A stretch of 64,000 nt of DNA from assembly GCF_003340495.1 (NCBI RefSeq), contig NZ_QASA01000001.1, positions 3,844,001 to 3,908,000 on the forward strand, written 5' to 3'. This document shows, in pieces, positions 63,687-64,000 of this stretch. Position 1 is the stretch's first letter, and the number at the start of each line of letters is the position of its first letter. This DNA is from Adhaeribacter pallidiroseus (GTDB lineage Bacteria > Bacteroidota > Bacteroidia > Cytophagales > Hymenobacteraceae). The notes beneath the pieces were generated by a model, which did no database searches, was not told the origin of the DNA, and worked only from the letters and a program-made list of their open reading frames with translations. The translations under genes and the position numbers were made by a program.

Positions 63687-64000
63687 ATGAGTAACGTCTT
63701 AAAAATTAATCTTAACCATAAATCGTATCTCCGCGATCCGGAGCAAACCACGCTGGGTCAGAAAATTATTGCGGCTAGTATTAAGCTCATCGACCAGATT
63801 GGCTTTGAAGAATTTACCTTTAAAAAATTAGCTGCTGAGATGAATTCCACCGAGGCTTCCGTGTACCGGTATTTTGAGAATAAGCATAAGCTACTTATTT
63901 ACCTGGTATCGTGGTATTGGGTATGGCTAGACTACCAGATTTCTTTTCAAACAAATAATATTTCGGATCCGGCTCAGCGGCTGCGCATCATCATCCAAAC
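63687..64000 (+). CDS. TetR/AcrR-family transcription regulator, N-terminal part
   Basis: The ATG at 63687 starts a frame that runs to the window edge (104 codons). The HTH is clear: GQKIIAASIKLIDQIGFEEF, FKKLAAEMNSTEASVYRYF and ENKHKLLIYLVSWYWVW, a standard TetR N-terminal domain with the recognition helix near SVYRYFENK. The ligand domain is cut off. It probably represses a gene nearby, e.g. the divergent TSUP exporter; the 79-bp hairpin in front of it is a candidate but over-long operator. Confidence 0.88.
   Translation, partial: MSNVLKINLNHKSYLRDPEQTTLGQKIIAASIKLIDQIGFEEFTFKKLAAEMNSTEASVYRYFENKHKLLIYLVSWYWVWLDYQISFQTNNISDPAQRLRIIIQ

Noticed and set aside
1-64000. CRISPR array, intact insertion sequence, prophage or rRNA operon
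   Set aside because: No regularly spaced repeats, transposase, phage structural gene or rRNA signature was seen in the window.

Overview
The window looks like chromosomal DNA from a Bacteroidota bacterium of the order Cytophagales, most like the Hymenobacteraceae (an Adhaeribacter-type genome). Reasons: two large exported proteins end in type IX secretion C-terminal domains, many lipoproteins are present, ribosome binding sites are nearly absent, intergenic DNA is very AT-rich, and the families found (GloVer-repeat proteins, a DUF4174 protein, a Pycsar-type effector, a PQQ dehydrogenase with an inserted cytochrome c) are typical of this group. The genus is an inference.

Layout. 1-6.1 kb is AT-rich and gene-poor: a partial Dabb protein, a 76-residue zinc-ribbon-like protein, a membrane nucleotide-sugar dehydratase, a decayed oxidoreductase and a PepSY-like secreted protein. 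6.2-14.3 kb holds a hybrid sensor kinase, an OBAP-like lipoprotein, an isoaspartyl peptidase, a TerB-like protein, an AmpG-like transporter and an SDR dehydrogenase. 14.6-18 kb is one giant GloVer-repeat gene split by a frameshift. 18.7-24.3 kb has a PQQ dehydrogenase, a glycosyltransferase pseudogene, an AT-rich PIN-like gene and tRNA-Leu/tRNA-Gly. 24.4-47.2 kb is mostly core functions: mutS, a SpoU methyltransferase, terC, a broken yajQ, mfd, a response regulator, an aminotransferase followed by a split nitrilase-family amidase, an FG-GAP T9SS protein, murF, rfbC, a glycosyltransferase and hflX. 47.3-50.7 kb is a small accessory block with an attC-like palindrome and several broken genes. 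50.9-64 kb has sixA, ppk1, a lipid/isoprenyl-type methyltransferase, a giant outer-membrane phosphoesterase/barrel protein, an HD plus Pycsar-effector fusion, a KEA-rich exported protein, a fasciclin protein, a TauE-type exporter and a TetR regulator.

Themes. Cell-envelope and surface functions dominate (dehydratase, RfbC, glycosyltransferase, MurF, T9SS cargo, BamA-like barrel, methyltransferase). DNA repair (MutS, Mfd) and stress or phosphate signalling (SixA, Ppk1, hybrid kinase, CheY-like regulator) are also present.

Most notable: an HD-domain/Pycsar-effector fusion with no visible cyclase; a 79-bp near-perfect hairpin that encodes the same leader peptide on both strands; a two-copy inverted-repeat element that resembles a MITE; one attC-like site overlapping a stop codon; and at least five genes broken by single-base indels, mostly in homopolymers, which could be real decay, phase variation or sequencing error. 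I saw no rRNA, CRISPR array, intact insertion sequence or prophage.
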